A stretch of 64,000 nt of DNA, from NCBI GenBank assembly GCA_009767595.1, contig VSDK01011186.1, positions 93,648 through 157,647 on the forward strand, written 5' to 3'. Shown here one piece after another: positions 48,701 to 59,050 of this stretch (positions within the stretch are counted from its first letter, which is position 1; every line of letters starts with the position of its first letter). Below the pieces are notes generated by a model. The model made no database searches. It was given only the letters and a program-made list of their open reading frames with translations, and was not told the DNA's origin. The stretch is from Symbiodinium kawagutii (taxonomy: Eukaryota > Sar > Dinophyceae > Suessiales > Symbiodiniaceae). The position numbers and the translations under genes were made by a program.

Positions 48701-51700
48701 TCCCCCCCGGGCTTCGCCACAACGCTTCATGGTAGGGGGAGGTGCTCATGGATCCTGGGGCAACTGTTTTCTTCTGACATTGGATCTTCGTGGCTTCCAA
48801 GAAGAATGAGGAATGATCGACATGTGAATCATGGAGCATGTATCAAATGACTTTTGCGTGACTAGCACCTAAATTGCAAGTATCATGATACATAGCTTCC
48901 ATGGGTCACTAACAATCGAAGGTTCAATTATGTCTTGCTTGGGTGGGTGGGCCGTTGAAAAACGAACAATAAAAATCGACCAGTGCCTGAAAGTGCCCAA
49001 GACTCAAGACCCATACCCGACATAATGTAGAAGTGCTGATTGGCTTTGTGGGGATCTACAATGGATTTTGGTCCTTCCTTGTTTCCGGTATATCTGTACA
49101 CAAGCAATTTCCACTACAAACACTGGTTGACTCTTGTGGGTACTTCGCACTCATTGGGTGAACAGTTAACAGCATGAACAATTATACTGGATTGTTATAA
49201 GTACAGTATAGTTTGGAATCATTGAGCAAACAATAGTGGCTCGAGGCCATGATTCCATACAAATGCTTTGGTTTCCGAGACCATCCGTCTCGAAGCATGT
49301 CCAATGACGCTACGTTCACAATTGTTGTTTATTTTTGATTAAGGTAGTTGTCACCTGCTCTCAATAACCACGACTACCCTTAAGCGTCAAATATCAGCAA
49401 ATATGGAACAGGTGCTCAGAAATAAAAAACTGTATCACGCCGGCATTGCCCATCAAATATGATCAGCCAGTAATAACCGTGGCTTAGAACCATTCACCAC
49501 TTTCACCCATCATCAACAACGGTCATAATCATCATCAACTACTATTAACCATCATTTTTAAGTACTCATTTTCCATTCCAGAAGATGTAACAACCATCAT
49601 TGTCAAGCAGCAGCATCAACGCTCTTTATTTATCATCATGAATCATCACCATCAACCAGAATTACATACCTCACCAATGAACTTAACATCAAACATCATT
49701 TCACAATCATCAGCCACCATCAGCCAACCCTTAACCATCATCAACCAACCCTCAACAACCTCCCACAACGGCCCCACCGGCACGTGACATCTCCAGGCAG
49801 CGCCGCATGGAGTTGCCATGGCCGAAGCGCACCCCATGGCGTTGGTCCACGAAATCCAAATGGGCGTCGATCTGCACCAAGACCTACCGCAACTGGGGAC
49901 CACCACCTGGGGACCACCAGCTATGGGGTGGTTCCAAGGGCAGACCGCAGTGAGTGCTAAGGGATGGTCAAGGGATGAGGGATCGTAGAGTGGCTTGGTC
50001 ATATCACATAGGTACGACTGGCAAGTCATTTCGATGGCATCCTAACAGTCTCTCATCGTTTCGGCTTCCCCTTTTTTCTCCACAACAAGTGGAACCCGCT
50101 TGCCAATTGGTGATCTCAACACCATAGAACTAGATTTCTGATAAGTCTTTCAAACCCCAAGTTCAGACCTCGTTCCGGATATAACGCAGTACACTGGATT
50201 GCAGCAAACAATTGATCTTGATTCTCAATAAAACACAGTTGATTTTTAGTTGATCTGTCTGTCTATTCTATCCTACAGCCAATTGGGACATGTTCTAGAC
50301 TTTTCCATAGTTAATAGTGGTATTTGTGAGGAATAATTAGACTGCCACCAAAGGAGAATGTCAAGTGAGGGGTGCACGAGTGGTTGCAATGCGTCCACCA
50401 TATGACTTGTAACCAACTCACCCTACATCCTACAGACTTGTCCATGAGTGAGGTAGCCTCAAAACTCATGGTATGCCACCTTTAGCATGGCCCAACCATG
50501 GAGCTTCCTCAACACATCTACCCTTACTTGTTCAAGTAAGAAAGCACAGTAGCAAATACTTATACACGCAAGTATTCAAACATACAAAGCGGATTATGCA
50601 TATTAGTAGATGCAAAGAAACGTATGTACTGCTGTGTCTATTACATAAATGACATACAGGATATCCATGGATATCTCCCACTGTTCAAGTGCCACTGGCA
50701 TCAACTCCCCTCAGTGCACAAGGCACCACTGGCGTCTGCAGCACTGCCAGGGCGGCGCAAACGGGCGCAGTGATGGCATGGTCGCCGCCCAAAATCATGG
50801 GAGTGACCTTGGCCGCCAGAATGGCCTTGAAGCAGCGGCACAAAGGCTGAGGTGAACCCGCCCCGTAGGTGGTCCCCCCCAGCTGCCTCCCCATGAAATG
50901 ACGATGGCTTAGTTGACGAAGACTCTACTGGTGCTGGGGGTGGGGTCCGGTTTGGTTTCATTCTCATGATGTTTGGTAGCAGGTTAACATTGCAATGATT
51001 ACAATCATAATTGATGCTCTTACAAACATAATTGAACATCTCTTAATCAAGAAGAAATCCATCAAGTTGGTCTTTGCTCCATTTGAAGTGTGCTGGCAGT
51101 GTTGCATGGAGCGCACAGTGGTGCAAAGAACAGCCGTACAAGACCTGGTTGTATTGACAATGATAATGACTTTGCGAGAGCATCTTCGCAGCTTCCCACT
51201 CAAAGAATACACTTGACTTTAAAGAAGTTACCTATTAAAATGTCCTGTGGAACAAGAAAGCGCACAGTTGAAAATGTTGAAAAATGAGAATGACAACATT
51301 GGGCATCAAGCACCGGATAGGATATATCTGACCAAATTCAGTTGCAGTAATTGCATTTGCCTCTTCTACTACTCATTGCTACTACTATTGCCACAATTGT
51401 TGCTGCTGATGTCATGTACCAATGCCGAATCTGAACCAGGCAAGCTTAGCCACGTACCAGGTGGGTGTATGGCATTGACTGGGCTAGCTGGTGTTGAGTG
51501 GTGATTTGCAATGGTTAACCGCTGAACCTTGGTCACTGAAAAATAATCAGCCATGGCTGGTGATGGTTCATGGTCATCAGCACTGGTTCATGATGATTTT
51601 CAATGCTTACCAATCTGTTGATCATTCTAAAAAGTTAAACCATACTTCATGATGTTTGTCAATGGTCTCCTATATGTTAACAATGGTTGCAAATGGCCAA

Positions 51701-54700
51701 CACTTTTGAATGATGGTTTAATCAATAATTCTTCACAACTTGTCATTTGTATCGGCTGTGAGTTGACGATCCGGGGATCACAATGCTCTAGTTTAAAATT
51801 GATCATACTGTTTGCTGCCGGTGCATCATGGGGGATGCAACATGGTTCTTACTGTTGATGTGGTTGACTCCCTGATTATCCAACAGCATTTTTGTCAAGC
51901 ATTGATCATGGTCATTCACCATCGTTCCTGTAACCATGTTTAACCAATGATAGCCATCATTGACTGACCACGACGAACCTAACCATGTTGACTGACCATG
52001 ACTAACCTAACCATGTTTAACCAATGATAGTCATCATTAATTCACCATTCTTAACCATGGCTAATCCAGCCAACAGTCTTACGTCCTGCGCAGCATCTCA
52101 CCACAGGGGCCCGCCTCGACGGCCTGTTGCGTGCGGTTCAATGACAGCAGCTGATCAGTGTGAACGATGTCCTCATGGCGAGTACCCTTGTCGGTGGTAT
52201 CTACGAGTAGCATCAGGGGTAACCATTGCCGGATAGTACATGGTATTACTGACCATCCACTCTTGGTAACGACTAAGCCATGGATATCAAATGACTATCC
52301 AGCACCAACCATTGACTATCAGGGGTAGCACTGACCACTTGGTAGCTAATGACTGAGCCATGGCTAGCCATCCCAGAATGGTGGTACTCAAATCTACGAA
52401 CCGTTGCCGGGTTTCTCCCTAACCATCCAGCGGTGCCTTTCAAGCACCAGGAACGTGGGGTCCAAGACCTGCTGCGGGTGGTTGAACAGTCTCAAAAACA
52501 TATGCGCGAATCAATCAACGGCAAATTGGGACAAATATAATGTACGTATTACATATAATCAATATATACATGTATCATTCATATGAACCTGAAAATACCA
52601 ATTTGGTCAGCATCCTGTGTCCATTTTACCAATATCTGATTTGAATTTCCTGGTCATGATCATGGCATGGTAGCCAAAAACACTGCAAATAACAATGAAA
52701 TTGTACTTGTGCTTGCCCATGTTGCACCAAACCTTGTCACACTGATGTATCCAAAATGCTGCAGCCACTTGAATGCAATATATTTCCAGGAATGTGAAAC
52801 CGGCAAAATCTGAAATTTTAGCCACAATGTGAATGAACAAATACGCTGTAAAAAACAATATGAACCTGAAAATGCCAATTTGGCCAGCATCCTGTGTCCA
52901 TTTTTCCAATATCTGATTTGAACTTCCTGATCATGATCATGGCATGATAGCCAAAAACACTGCAAATAACATTGAAATTGTACTTGTGTTTGCCCATGTT
53001 GCACCAGACCTTGTCACACTGATGTATCTAAAACCATCAGTTCATGCAAAAAATCATATCAATTTTTCAAGGCAAAAATCAAGCAAATATACTGTAAATA
53101 CCAATGTACATGTACCTGGGTATTTAGAGTATATTTGCCTGATTTTTGCTTTTACTGTATATACAAGATGATTAACAGAACCCTGGGTATTCATTTATAG
53201 AGTAGGGATTAGGGTGCTTAAAATATTGTAGGGGCAAGGTAAAGAATCTAAGTACAGGAGGTGGTGAGCAGGAGCCTGTGTACTTAAAGCATTTTTGCTC
53301 CCAAGGCAAAAATCAAGCAAATATTTTGTAAATACCAAGGTGCAAGGCAAGAATCAAGCAAATATACTGTAAATACCAAGGTACATGTACCTAGGTATTT
53401 AGAGTACATTTTCTTGATTTTTGCCGTTACTGAGTATACAAGATGATTAACAGAACCCTGTGTATATATATATATATATATAGAGTAATTAGGGATTAGG
53501 GTGCTTAAAATATTGTAGGGGCAAGGTAAAGAATCTGAGTACAGGAGGTGGTGAGCAGGAGCCTGTGTACTTAGAGCATTTTTGCCCACCCAGGAAGCTT
53601 TAAAGTGCTTTAAAGCTTCCTGGATCCAAGATCCAAGATCCAAGATTCTCAGGCATTAAGCTCCAGAAATCTTGGATCTTGGATCTTGGATCCAGGAAGC
53701 TTTAAAGCGCTTTAAAGCTTCATGGTGGAGTAGAAATGCTCTAAGTACCCAGGCTCCAGCACAGGAGGTGGTCAGCATCAGCCTGGGTACTTAAATCATT
53801 TTTGCCCACCCAGGAAGTTTTAAAGTGCTTTAAAGCTTCCAATGGGAACAGAAATGCTCCAAGTGCAGAAGATGTAGAAGAAAGGTAGGTTTTTTTTTTG
53901 GGGGGGTACCATAAATATATATCCCACCTATGAAGGGAATAGTAATGTCTAAAACTTGCGGTATGGGTAGTTAAAGCAACTATTGGTCAATTTACCAACT
54001 ATTAGGAAAACATATCTGCAAAACCACCTAACTTTTGTGTGGAGTCAATCAATCGGTTCAAGAACACCTATGGTGTTGATCAGTTCTTTGCTCCGTGCGA
54101 CTTTCCCTTGCTTGCAGAATCAAACCTGGTGCACTTAGCCAGCACTGGGACCTATCAAGTGATGCTTCAATGTCAAACAGCCTTTCTGTATGGGGATATC
54201 ATCACCAACAATTTTGGATAACTGTGGGAATGATGGGGGCATACCTTGAGAGCTCCCGAAGCTGAGAGAGGCAAGAATTTGGAGACTTGTTTTAGGATCC
54301 CTGTCCCGACAAGTCCGCGGCTCGGCAGGGCAAAAAATAACTAAATGTGTTCCATCCAATGCATCCATCCCAAGGTTCCAAATAAATCAAGATGGGACTT
54401 CGATGGAGAATTGACTTTATGGCAGATATCAAATTAGTTTCAGAATTCAGAAATCCGAACTATTTCAAGCAGGATCTTGGAAATTCCAGTTTTGAGAGTC
54501 CTTTCAATTTGTATTGGCGGAAGCCTCCTGATCAACACACAATCATGCCGTGCTGGTACCTGTCTGAAATTCCCCCTCACATAGACTAAAAACAGGTCTT
54601 CCAAACCATGCAGGAGTGAACGCCTTTAAAATAAAGATGAATTATGGTTGCGTTGCTTCGAGTGTTGACATTGACAATCACATCTACGTTCCCTTTCTGG

Positions 54701-56646
54701 CTCTCCCTCTGCTCTCTTTCTCTTTCTTTCTCTCTCTCTCTCTCTCTATCTCTCTGTCTCTCTCTCTTCTCCCTTCTCGTTTATTCCTTCTCCCTTCTCT
54801 CATCTCTCTCTCTCTCTCTCTCTCTTGTGTACAATGTCTGCGAAGAAACAGGCCTACCCAACTCATTTCAACCAACGGCATATCCCATGTCCAAGACTCC
54901 ACATCTCCAACATCCACCACGGATCCATAACCTCGCCAGTGCAACCAAAGGCAAAGCCCAGGATAGAAACACCATTCGGAAAAACACATGAAACATGCTA
55001 ACAGCAAGCGTATAACATCCAAGGTTTAGGCAACAATCTAAGGTCAATTGCAACAAAACAGCGGGTAGCGGCAGCGACAAGTGGGATAGCAGTGACTACA
55101 GGGATATCATCAGCATTTTTCAACGAAGGAGTTGGTCTTGATGAAGCATGCGTTCCTGTCCATCATCCTGTATCATTTTGAAGACAACATGTGCATCGCT
55201 GCACCAATGTATTTCAATGTGTCTTTCTCATCTTTAGTAAGTACCTGGTTGTTTCCAGATGATCCAACCTCTATGTCCCCTACTTGAGGAGCCAACCACC
55301 GCTTCCAGCCCTTCATCCCTTGGTACCGCGAGCCATGACCACCCCACACCCTGTGTCCAAGTTGCTGTAGGTCTCGCCGGTATCGGAGTCATAGACCTCC
55401 TTCCCCAACGGTCATCAAACATCAGTCAGAATGCCTCCCTCCCAGGAAAAGCCTGCTACAAACCTTGGGTTTAGCAAAGAATTTCATGGAATCTGTGTAC
55501 ATTGGAAACTCCACCGGTTTCATGAGGATGGGGAAAGGGATTACTGGGCCCAGTCATTCTGGAGCACGATAACTCCAACCTTGGCTACGTACCTTTAGTA
55601 GCCCCCAATGATAAACCAGCAGGTCGAACTGCTGGTGTCAACATGATTGGGGATCCATATTGACAGGCTTCTCGCTCATAAGAAACCAATATGTTTTGCC
55701 TTTTGCGTGATCTCTTCCTCACCCGCGGATAGGTACCTACTGTATAAGGGAAAACCATGAAACCTATCTGCAGGTACCATGGATACCAAGCACATGATTC
55801 CAGGTTCCATTAGTCCACATGACACATCAGCTGGCAATGATGACCATTGCACTGCTTCGGCGACTGAAGGCAACTGGCATCCAAACTACTGCGCTGTCTG
55901 GTTGAAGGTTGACTGACACAAAGGTAGCTACCTTGGCTTGGAAATACCAGAAATGGTTATATGATTCTATGATAACATCATAATATACTACAAACAATAT
56001 AGTAATCAACCCCATGCGGCCCCATCCGACTCCAACCCAACCCCAACCGATCCCAACCCCATCATCCCGTACGGCCAACTCCAAAACTAAGTGCTTTGAT
56101 GATTAAAGTTCGCATCTCAACAATTGGTGGTTTCTCAAAACAGTTGTACTCCTAGATGATCCTTTCTTACTTGTATCATTTAAAGCAAGAAGCCGAGCAT
56201 TTTGGGGGTTCCTTATTTTAAGAAACCCCCAATTGGGTGGTACCAACTCAGCTCAGGGACGAGCCTGGTTTTACACCTGACCATGGGATGCACATGGAAC
56301 CAGGAGCCATTGGATTCCTTTTTACTTCATTCAGAAAGTCATTCTGAAGTCCCACAATCAAAAACTTGATCAATTGACTCACGGCTTCATTGAGAAAATC
56401 ATTCTGAAGTCCCATAATCCGCTCACAAATTCTGGATATCGATCCACATGCTTTACCTCACCACAAGCTGCAAAATCCTCCCCGTCCTTGTGGCCAAACT
56501 GGTACAGCGTGGACGCTTCCCGGATGCCCCGCGGACCCATGCGCGCGCCGGAACGGTACTGCGTGCCCATGTCATTGGGCACCCCCAGCACTGCGAAGTC
56601 GGCTGATCGCTCACTCAGCTGGGACCAATCGGACAAGGGAGGATAC
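45585..56646 (-). CDS. Ureohydrolase (agmatinase / guanidinobutyrase-like), multi-exon gene
   Basis: A manganese-dependent ureohydrolase of the arginase superfamily, expected to hydrolyse a guanidino compound (agmatine, guanidinobutyrate or similar) to urea and an amine. Exons (minus): 56481-56646, 55366-55399, 54903-54931, 52115-52171, 50730-50825, 49789-49883, 48579-48690, 46930-46975 (tentative), 46383-46494, 45585-45764. The first seven keep one frame. Metal-ligand motifs are all present: GGDH (exon 5), DAHLDF (exon 6) and DIDGLDPS (exon 9), plus GVPNDMGTQYRSGARMGP near the start and VEVAPPYD near the end. The wording of the second half (QLGIRGVSSTAKSGF, APGTGTPSHGGFLYYE) fits the agmatinase-like branch better than true arginases. 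Substrate cannot be told from sequence. Exons upstream of 56646 are missing, so localisation is unknown. TGA at 45585-45587 is the apparent stop, but an alternative splice into the next gene is possible. Confidence 0.9.
46281..46355. repeat. CCATCCACTTCCAACCA repeats
   Basis: Degenerate tandem TCCATCCACTTCC units lie immediately downstream (gene sense) of the DIDGLDP exon of the ureohydrolase. Confidence 0.7.
46383..46494 (-). CDS. Ureohydrolase exon, DIDGLDP metal-ligand motif
   Basis: Reads RVPLGSSVYVSIDIDGLDPS then IAPGTGTPSHGGFLYYE. D-I-D supplies the last two metal ligands; GTGTP.HGG is family-specific. The acceptor is CTGAG before GCG and the donor is GTGAAG, phase 0. Confidence 0.93.
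46735..46843. mobile_element. MITE-like element, family A
   Basis: Ends GGGCGTTTCTCAAGTCATA and TATGACTTGAGAAGCACCC are long, well-preserved inverted repeats. In the intron before the DIDGLDP exon of the ureohydrolase. Confidence 0.8.
46930..46975 (-). CDS. Tentative ureohydrolase exon
   Basis: A GC-rich island whose minus frame reads YCPQRLGHAMESLP plus two bases that complete Gln with the next exon. A helix of about this length is expected here in the family. The upstream phase does not match the chosen end of the preceding exon, so one of the two boundaries is wrong. Confidence 0.4.
48247..48316. mobile_element. MITE-like element, family B, short copy
   Basis: Ends CTGGTTGGTGGTTGCAAC and TCAAACCACCAACCAG, 70 bp. 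Confidence 0.8.
48404..48502. mobile_element. MITE-like element, family B
   Basis: Ends ACTTGGTGGTGGTTTCAACC and TAAAACTACCAACCAG. Only 87 bp from the preceding B copy. Confidence 0.7.
48579..48690 (-). CDS. Ureohydrolase exon, GIRG block
   Basis: Reads PHISSMFQLGIRGVSSTAKS then GFVDAEKMGSTVLSVRK after one completing base. The acceptor is GTGAG before GCC. The 3' boundary is not resolved; a GC donor (GCCGCT) is used here. Confidence 0.85.
49789..49883 (-). CDS. Ureohydrolase exon, DAHLD metal-ligand motif
   Basis: Reads VLVQIDAHLDFVDQRHGVRF then GHGNSMRRCLE plus two bases. D-A-H-L-D supplies three metal ligands. The acceptor is GGTAG before GTC. The donor GTCACG gives Met across the junction. 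Confidence 0.92.
50730..50825 (-). CDS. Ureohydrolase exon, GGDH metal-ligand motif
   Basis: Reads AILAAKVTPMILGGDHAITA then PVCAALAVLQTP. The His of GGDH is the first manganese ligand. The acceptor is TCAAG before GCC and the donor is GTGGTG. Confidence 0.9.
52115..52171 (-). CDS. Ureohydrolase exon
   Basis: Reads DIVHTDQLLSLNRTQQAVE, phase 0 to 0. The acceptor is ATGAG before GAC (an earlier AG would start it at 52186) and the donor is GC (GAG then GCGGGC). Confidence 0.75.
52586..53035. repeat. Direct repeat pair of about 175 bp
   Basis: 52586-52760 and 52862-53035 are about 93 percent alike by eye (start GAACCTGAAAAT, end GATGTATC). The copies are separated by about 100 bp. Confidence 0.85.
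53055..53590. repeat. Repeated and inverted module with GCAAAAATCAAGCAAATA
   Basis: The motif GCAAAAATCAAGCAAATA appears at about 53073, 53308 and 53348 and inverted at about 53128 and 53408. A block from GGGATTAGGGTGCTTAAA to GCATTTTTGC occurs twice (about 53205-53295 and 53499-53585). Confidence 0.8.
53588..53725. repeat. Long hairpin: nested inverted repeat
   Basis: The outer arms CCAGGAAGCTTTAAAG and the inner arms with three copies of GATCCAA / TTGGATC are nearly perfect inverted complements around a short loop (about 53645-53666). Each outer arm is itself a palindrome (CTTTAAAGYGCTTTAAAG). Confidence 0.9.
54712..54826. repeat. (CT)n microsatellite
   Basis: A polypyrimidine tract of TC units with TTC interruptions. 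On the gene strand it is a GA tract downstream of the DVGD micro-exon. Confidence 0.9.
54903..54931 (-). CDS. Ureohydrolase micro-exon, DVGD motif
   Basis: A 29-nt exon reading YGSVVDVGD after two bases that complete a Ser codon. D.GD is a hallmark just upstream of GGDH in this family. The acceptor is GCGAG before GTT and the donor is GTGGAG. Confidence 0.65.
55366..55399 (-). CDS. Ureohydrolase micro-exon
   Basis: A 34-nt exon reading EVYDSDTGETY plus one base, with acceptor GGAAG before GAG and a GC donor (GCAACT). It matches the tyrosine- and acid-rich segment after GHKDG in agmatinase-like enzymes. Confidence 0.6.
56121..56235. mobile_element. MITE-like element, family A
   Basis: Ends CAATTGGTGGTTTCT and AGAAACCCCCAATTG. 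The core differs from other copies. Confidence 0.75.
56481..56646 (-). CDS. Ureohydrolase exon, N-terminal
   Basis: Reads YPPLSDWSQLSERSADFAVL, then GVPNDMGTQYRSGARMGPRG, then IREASTLYQFGHKDG. It is a classic ureohydrolase N-terminal block. The acceptor is CCTAG before GTA. A GA donor (GGG then GAGGAT) joins it to the next exon; a GTAAAG site further on would add DFAACGE. Confidence 0.85.
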
Positions 56647-56777
56647 CTAGGCACGGGGAACCATGGACCGGAGGATCCCAATACATGCAAAGAAGCTGAG
56701 TGAAAGAGCATGGCTTGTTGGCTATTTCGTTGGTGAGTTGGTGCTTTTTGTGCCTCACAAGTTGGTGGAAGAGGTTG

Positions 56778-56885
56778 TTGGTTGGTTGGTTGGTTGGGTA
56801 GTTTGTTAGGTAGTTTGTTAGTTAGGTAGTCAGTTAGTCAGTTAGTTAGTTAGTTGGTTGGTTAGTGAGTTAGTTCGTGAGTTCG
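56778..56885. repeat. TTGG / TTAG tandem tract
   Basis: Runs of GGTT, then AGTTTGTTAGGT, then AGTTAGTC units, just upstream of the first ureohydrolase exon seen. Confidence 0.8.
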
Positions 56886-56987
56886 GTGTATCATGGGGAC
56901 ATGCCAGCATTCAAGCAGGGCTGGCCACGCGTACTAAATAGTAATTTGATTGAAGCATGCAGTCCGACTGCATCAACCATGGTAGTT

Positions 56988-57107
56988 ACTCTCTGGTGAA
57001 CCAACCTGGCAATGGATTTTCACCATATTTTACAGTGAAACCCTGGGAAACCAACAATAGATGGTGGATTTTCCATTGCCAGGTTAGTTTACCTGAGGGT
57101 ACTCCCT
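56988..57107. mobile_element. MITE-like element, family D
   Basis: Left TACTCTCTGGTGAACCAACC then TGGCAATGG; right TTCCATTGCCAGGTTAGTTT then ACC. Inverted arms of nearly 40 bp; interior GAAACCCTGGGAAACC. Confidence 0.85.
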
Positions 57108-57287
57108 GGAAGCCTTGTAAAAACAGTGACCAACTGCAAGTTGCTGCGCTGCTGAACATGAAACGAACTCTAGACATGGCAGATTGTCCATCAAGTGACT
57201 GTCCCTAAAATCCCTCAGTCCTTGGCCAGCCTGGAAGTCCCTGCTACGAACAACAAACTCCTTTGAGTCCAAGCCTATTCAAAGCTG

Positions 57288-57375
57288 GATTTGGTGGCTA
57301 CATCCAATATGAATCAATCATTTTTTGTAATATACCAACCGTTTCTGGGTCCCCTATGGCTTGAGAAACACCCAG
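57288..57375. mobile_element. MITE-like element, family A, 5' end degraded
   Basis: The right end TATGGCTTGAGAAACACC is intact. The left end keeps only TTTGGTGGCT. Confidence 0.55.
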
Positions 57376-58575
57376 CCATCAGTTTTCTTTTGGACTTTGG
57401 ATTCTGGATTGGCAGCATTGAGGAATGTCTGGCTCATTTCCTGTCTACTATTTGCATATGCATATCGTATTGCAGCCCCTTTACGCATGCATACATGGAA
57501 GTACACAGTGGCAAGTGCAAACACACTTTGCACAAACATATAAATATATACATATATTATAACTAAAACATATAATACATGTGTATATGTTAATATATAC
57601 ATATATATATATATATGTTACACATTCAAATTACAGTGTAAACATGTAAACAAATAAAATCTATACATGAACTTTTTTTTACATACATACAATTCTATGC
57701 ATATATACAACCTCACTGTGTCATCACATTGAAGTACCAATGTGTTTCTCAGGGAGGACTGGACTGATCGTGAACCCTCAAGTTCCAAAGACTTTCAACA
57801 ACACCAGTGTACAAAATGACAGCATTCACCGATCATATCACTCCCCTTGTCCAATCATGCTGCAACAAAGAGCTTGACAAAGAGGAACCATGATGGAACA
57901 ATATTACATCCAGGCACGACCATGACCGGCAACTATGGTGCTGTCCCCGTCCAAGCAGCTGCGAAGAAAGGGTGGTTACAAAGCGCTACAAACCTGCCCC
58001 TGCTCAGCTCAACAGTTGATCATTGCCCTGGATGAAGCTAAACCCCTGGTTGCTCAATAGTGGGCACCCTCCAAGTTCGCCAACTGGTTTCCCATGAAAA
58101 GGGTGCCCCCCGATTAATAAACCTATGGAAGAAACCATGGTTAGTGGTTACTATCCCCTTAATGTTGCAATGGTTAAAAACCCTTACAGTACGAACCACT
58201 ATGCACATATGGTTTATCAATGCGGGGTTAACATTACACATCCAAGGATCGCGCCAAGAGGCTTTCCAAAGGTGGTGTGACCCACAAACGGCAAATTCAG
58301 CCTGCCATGATCATATCCACCTGCCAAGTTGCATCAGCGCTGCTTGATCAGTTACTTTAATGAGTTGGTCCGAGTCCTGTGGTAATCGTGGGGCGTCTCA
58401 ACAACATCATCCATGAAGGATCAACCACCAGAAACCGGGGGAGTCCCACAGTGAAACACTATGCCATCATTGACCGTACTCATAACCGTTATTCCCAATA
58501 GGTCAACCGTAGCGGTGGATGATCCAGCAGTCAAGCTGTTGTTGTTACCAAAGAGTAATGGTAATGGTAATGTTC

Positions 58576-58634
58576 CCTGTTGTTGTTGTTGTTGTTGCTG
58601 CTGCTGCTGTTGCTGCTGTTGCTGCTGTTGCTGC

Positions 58635-58692
<58 letters not shown>
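58576..58692. repeat. (GTT/GCT)n trinucleotide array
   Basis: GTTGTT with a GCTGCT core. Poly-Cys, poly-Val, poly-Ala and poly-Asn frames here are not genes. Confidence 0.95.
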
Positions 58693-58693
<1 letters not shown>

Positions 58694-58976
58694 CTTCCCC
58701 CGTTGAACCGGCCATAAACGAAAATTGCTACTATAGAACCACCCGTCATTACTTTTGCCTATTCTTCCCTATAATTTGGTTGAACAATCCTGGTTTACCC
58801 ATATCTATTCTTGGCTTGTAGATCCCCAGCTATTCCTGTTTTAGTCGGAACACGGTAAATTCAACTGTGAAATAAACTAATCTAATAGATCGGTATGTTG
58901 CTAATCTCAAAAACGCTAAGAATCGCAAACGTCTGTAAGCCACCCAGACCAGCAGCTTATCCAGTGGGCCATACAC

Positions 58977-59050
58977 CACTGATTTCTCGTCCGGCGCCTT
59001 CACTGGCCGCGGCAACTGTCAGCAACGCCGCCAGCTTGGCCATGGCGCAG
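58977..59050 (-). CDS. Unidentified exon, possible signal-like N-terminus
   Basis: Reads YIGCAMAKLAALLTVAAASE then GAGREIS, with donor GTGTAT. The stretch from the internal Met resembles a short signal or transit peptide start, but it may equally be an internal exon. Confidence 0.4.

Noticed and set aside
54616..55022. Plus-strand frames rich in Ser and Leu, minus frames rich in Arg and Glu
   Set aside because: They are readings of the (CT)n tract. Only the 29-nt DVGD micro-exon nearby is supported.
58461..58821. Open frames encoding poly-Cys, poly-Val and poly-Asn
   Set aside because: Produced by the (GTT/GCT)n array; no support outside the repeat.
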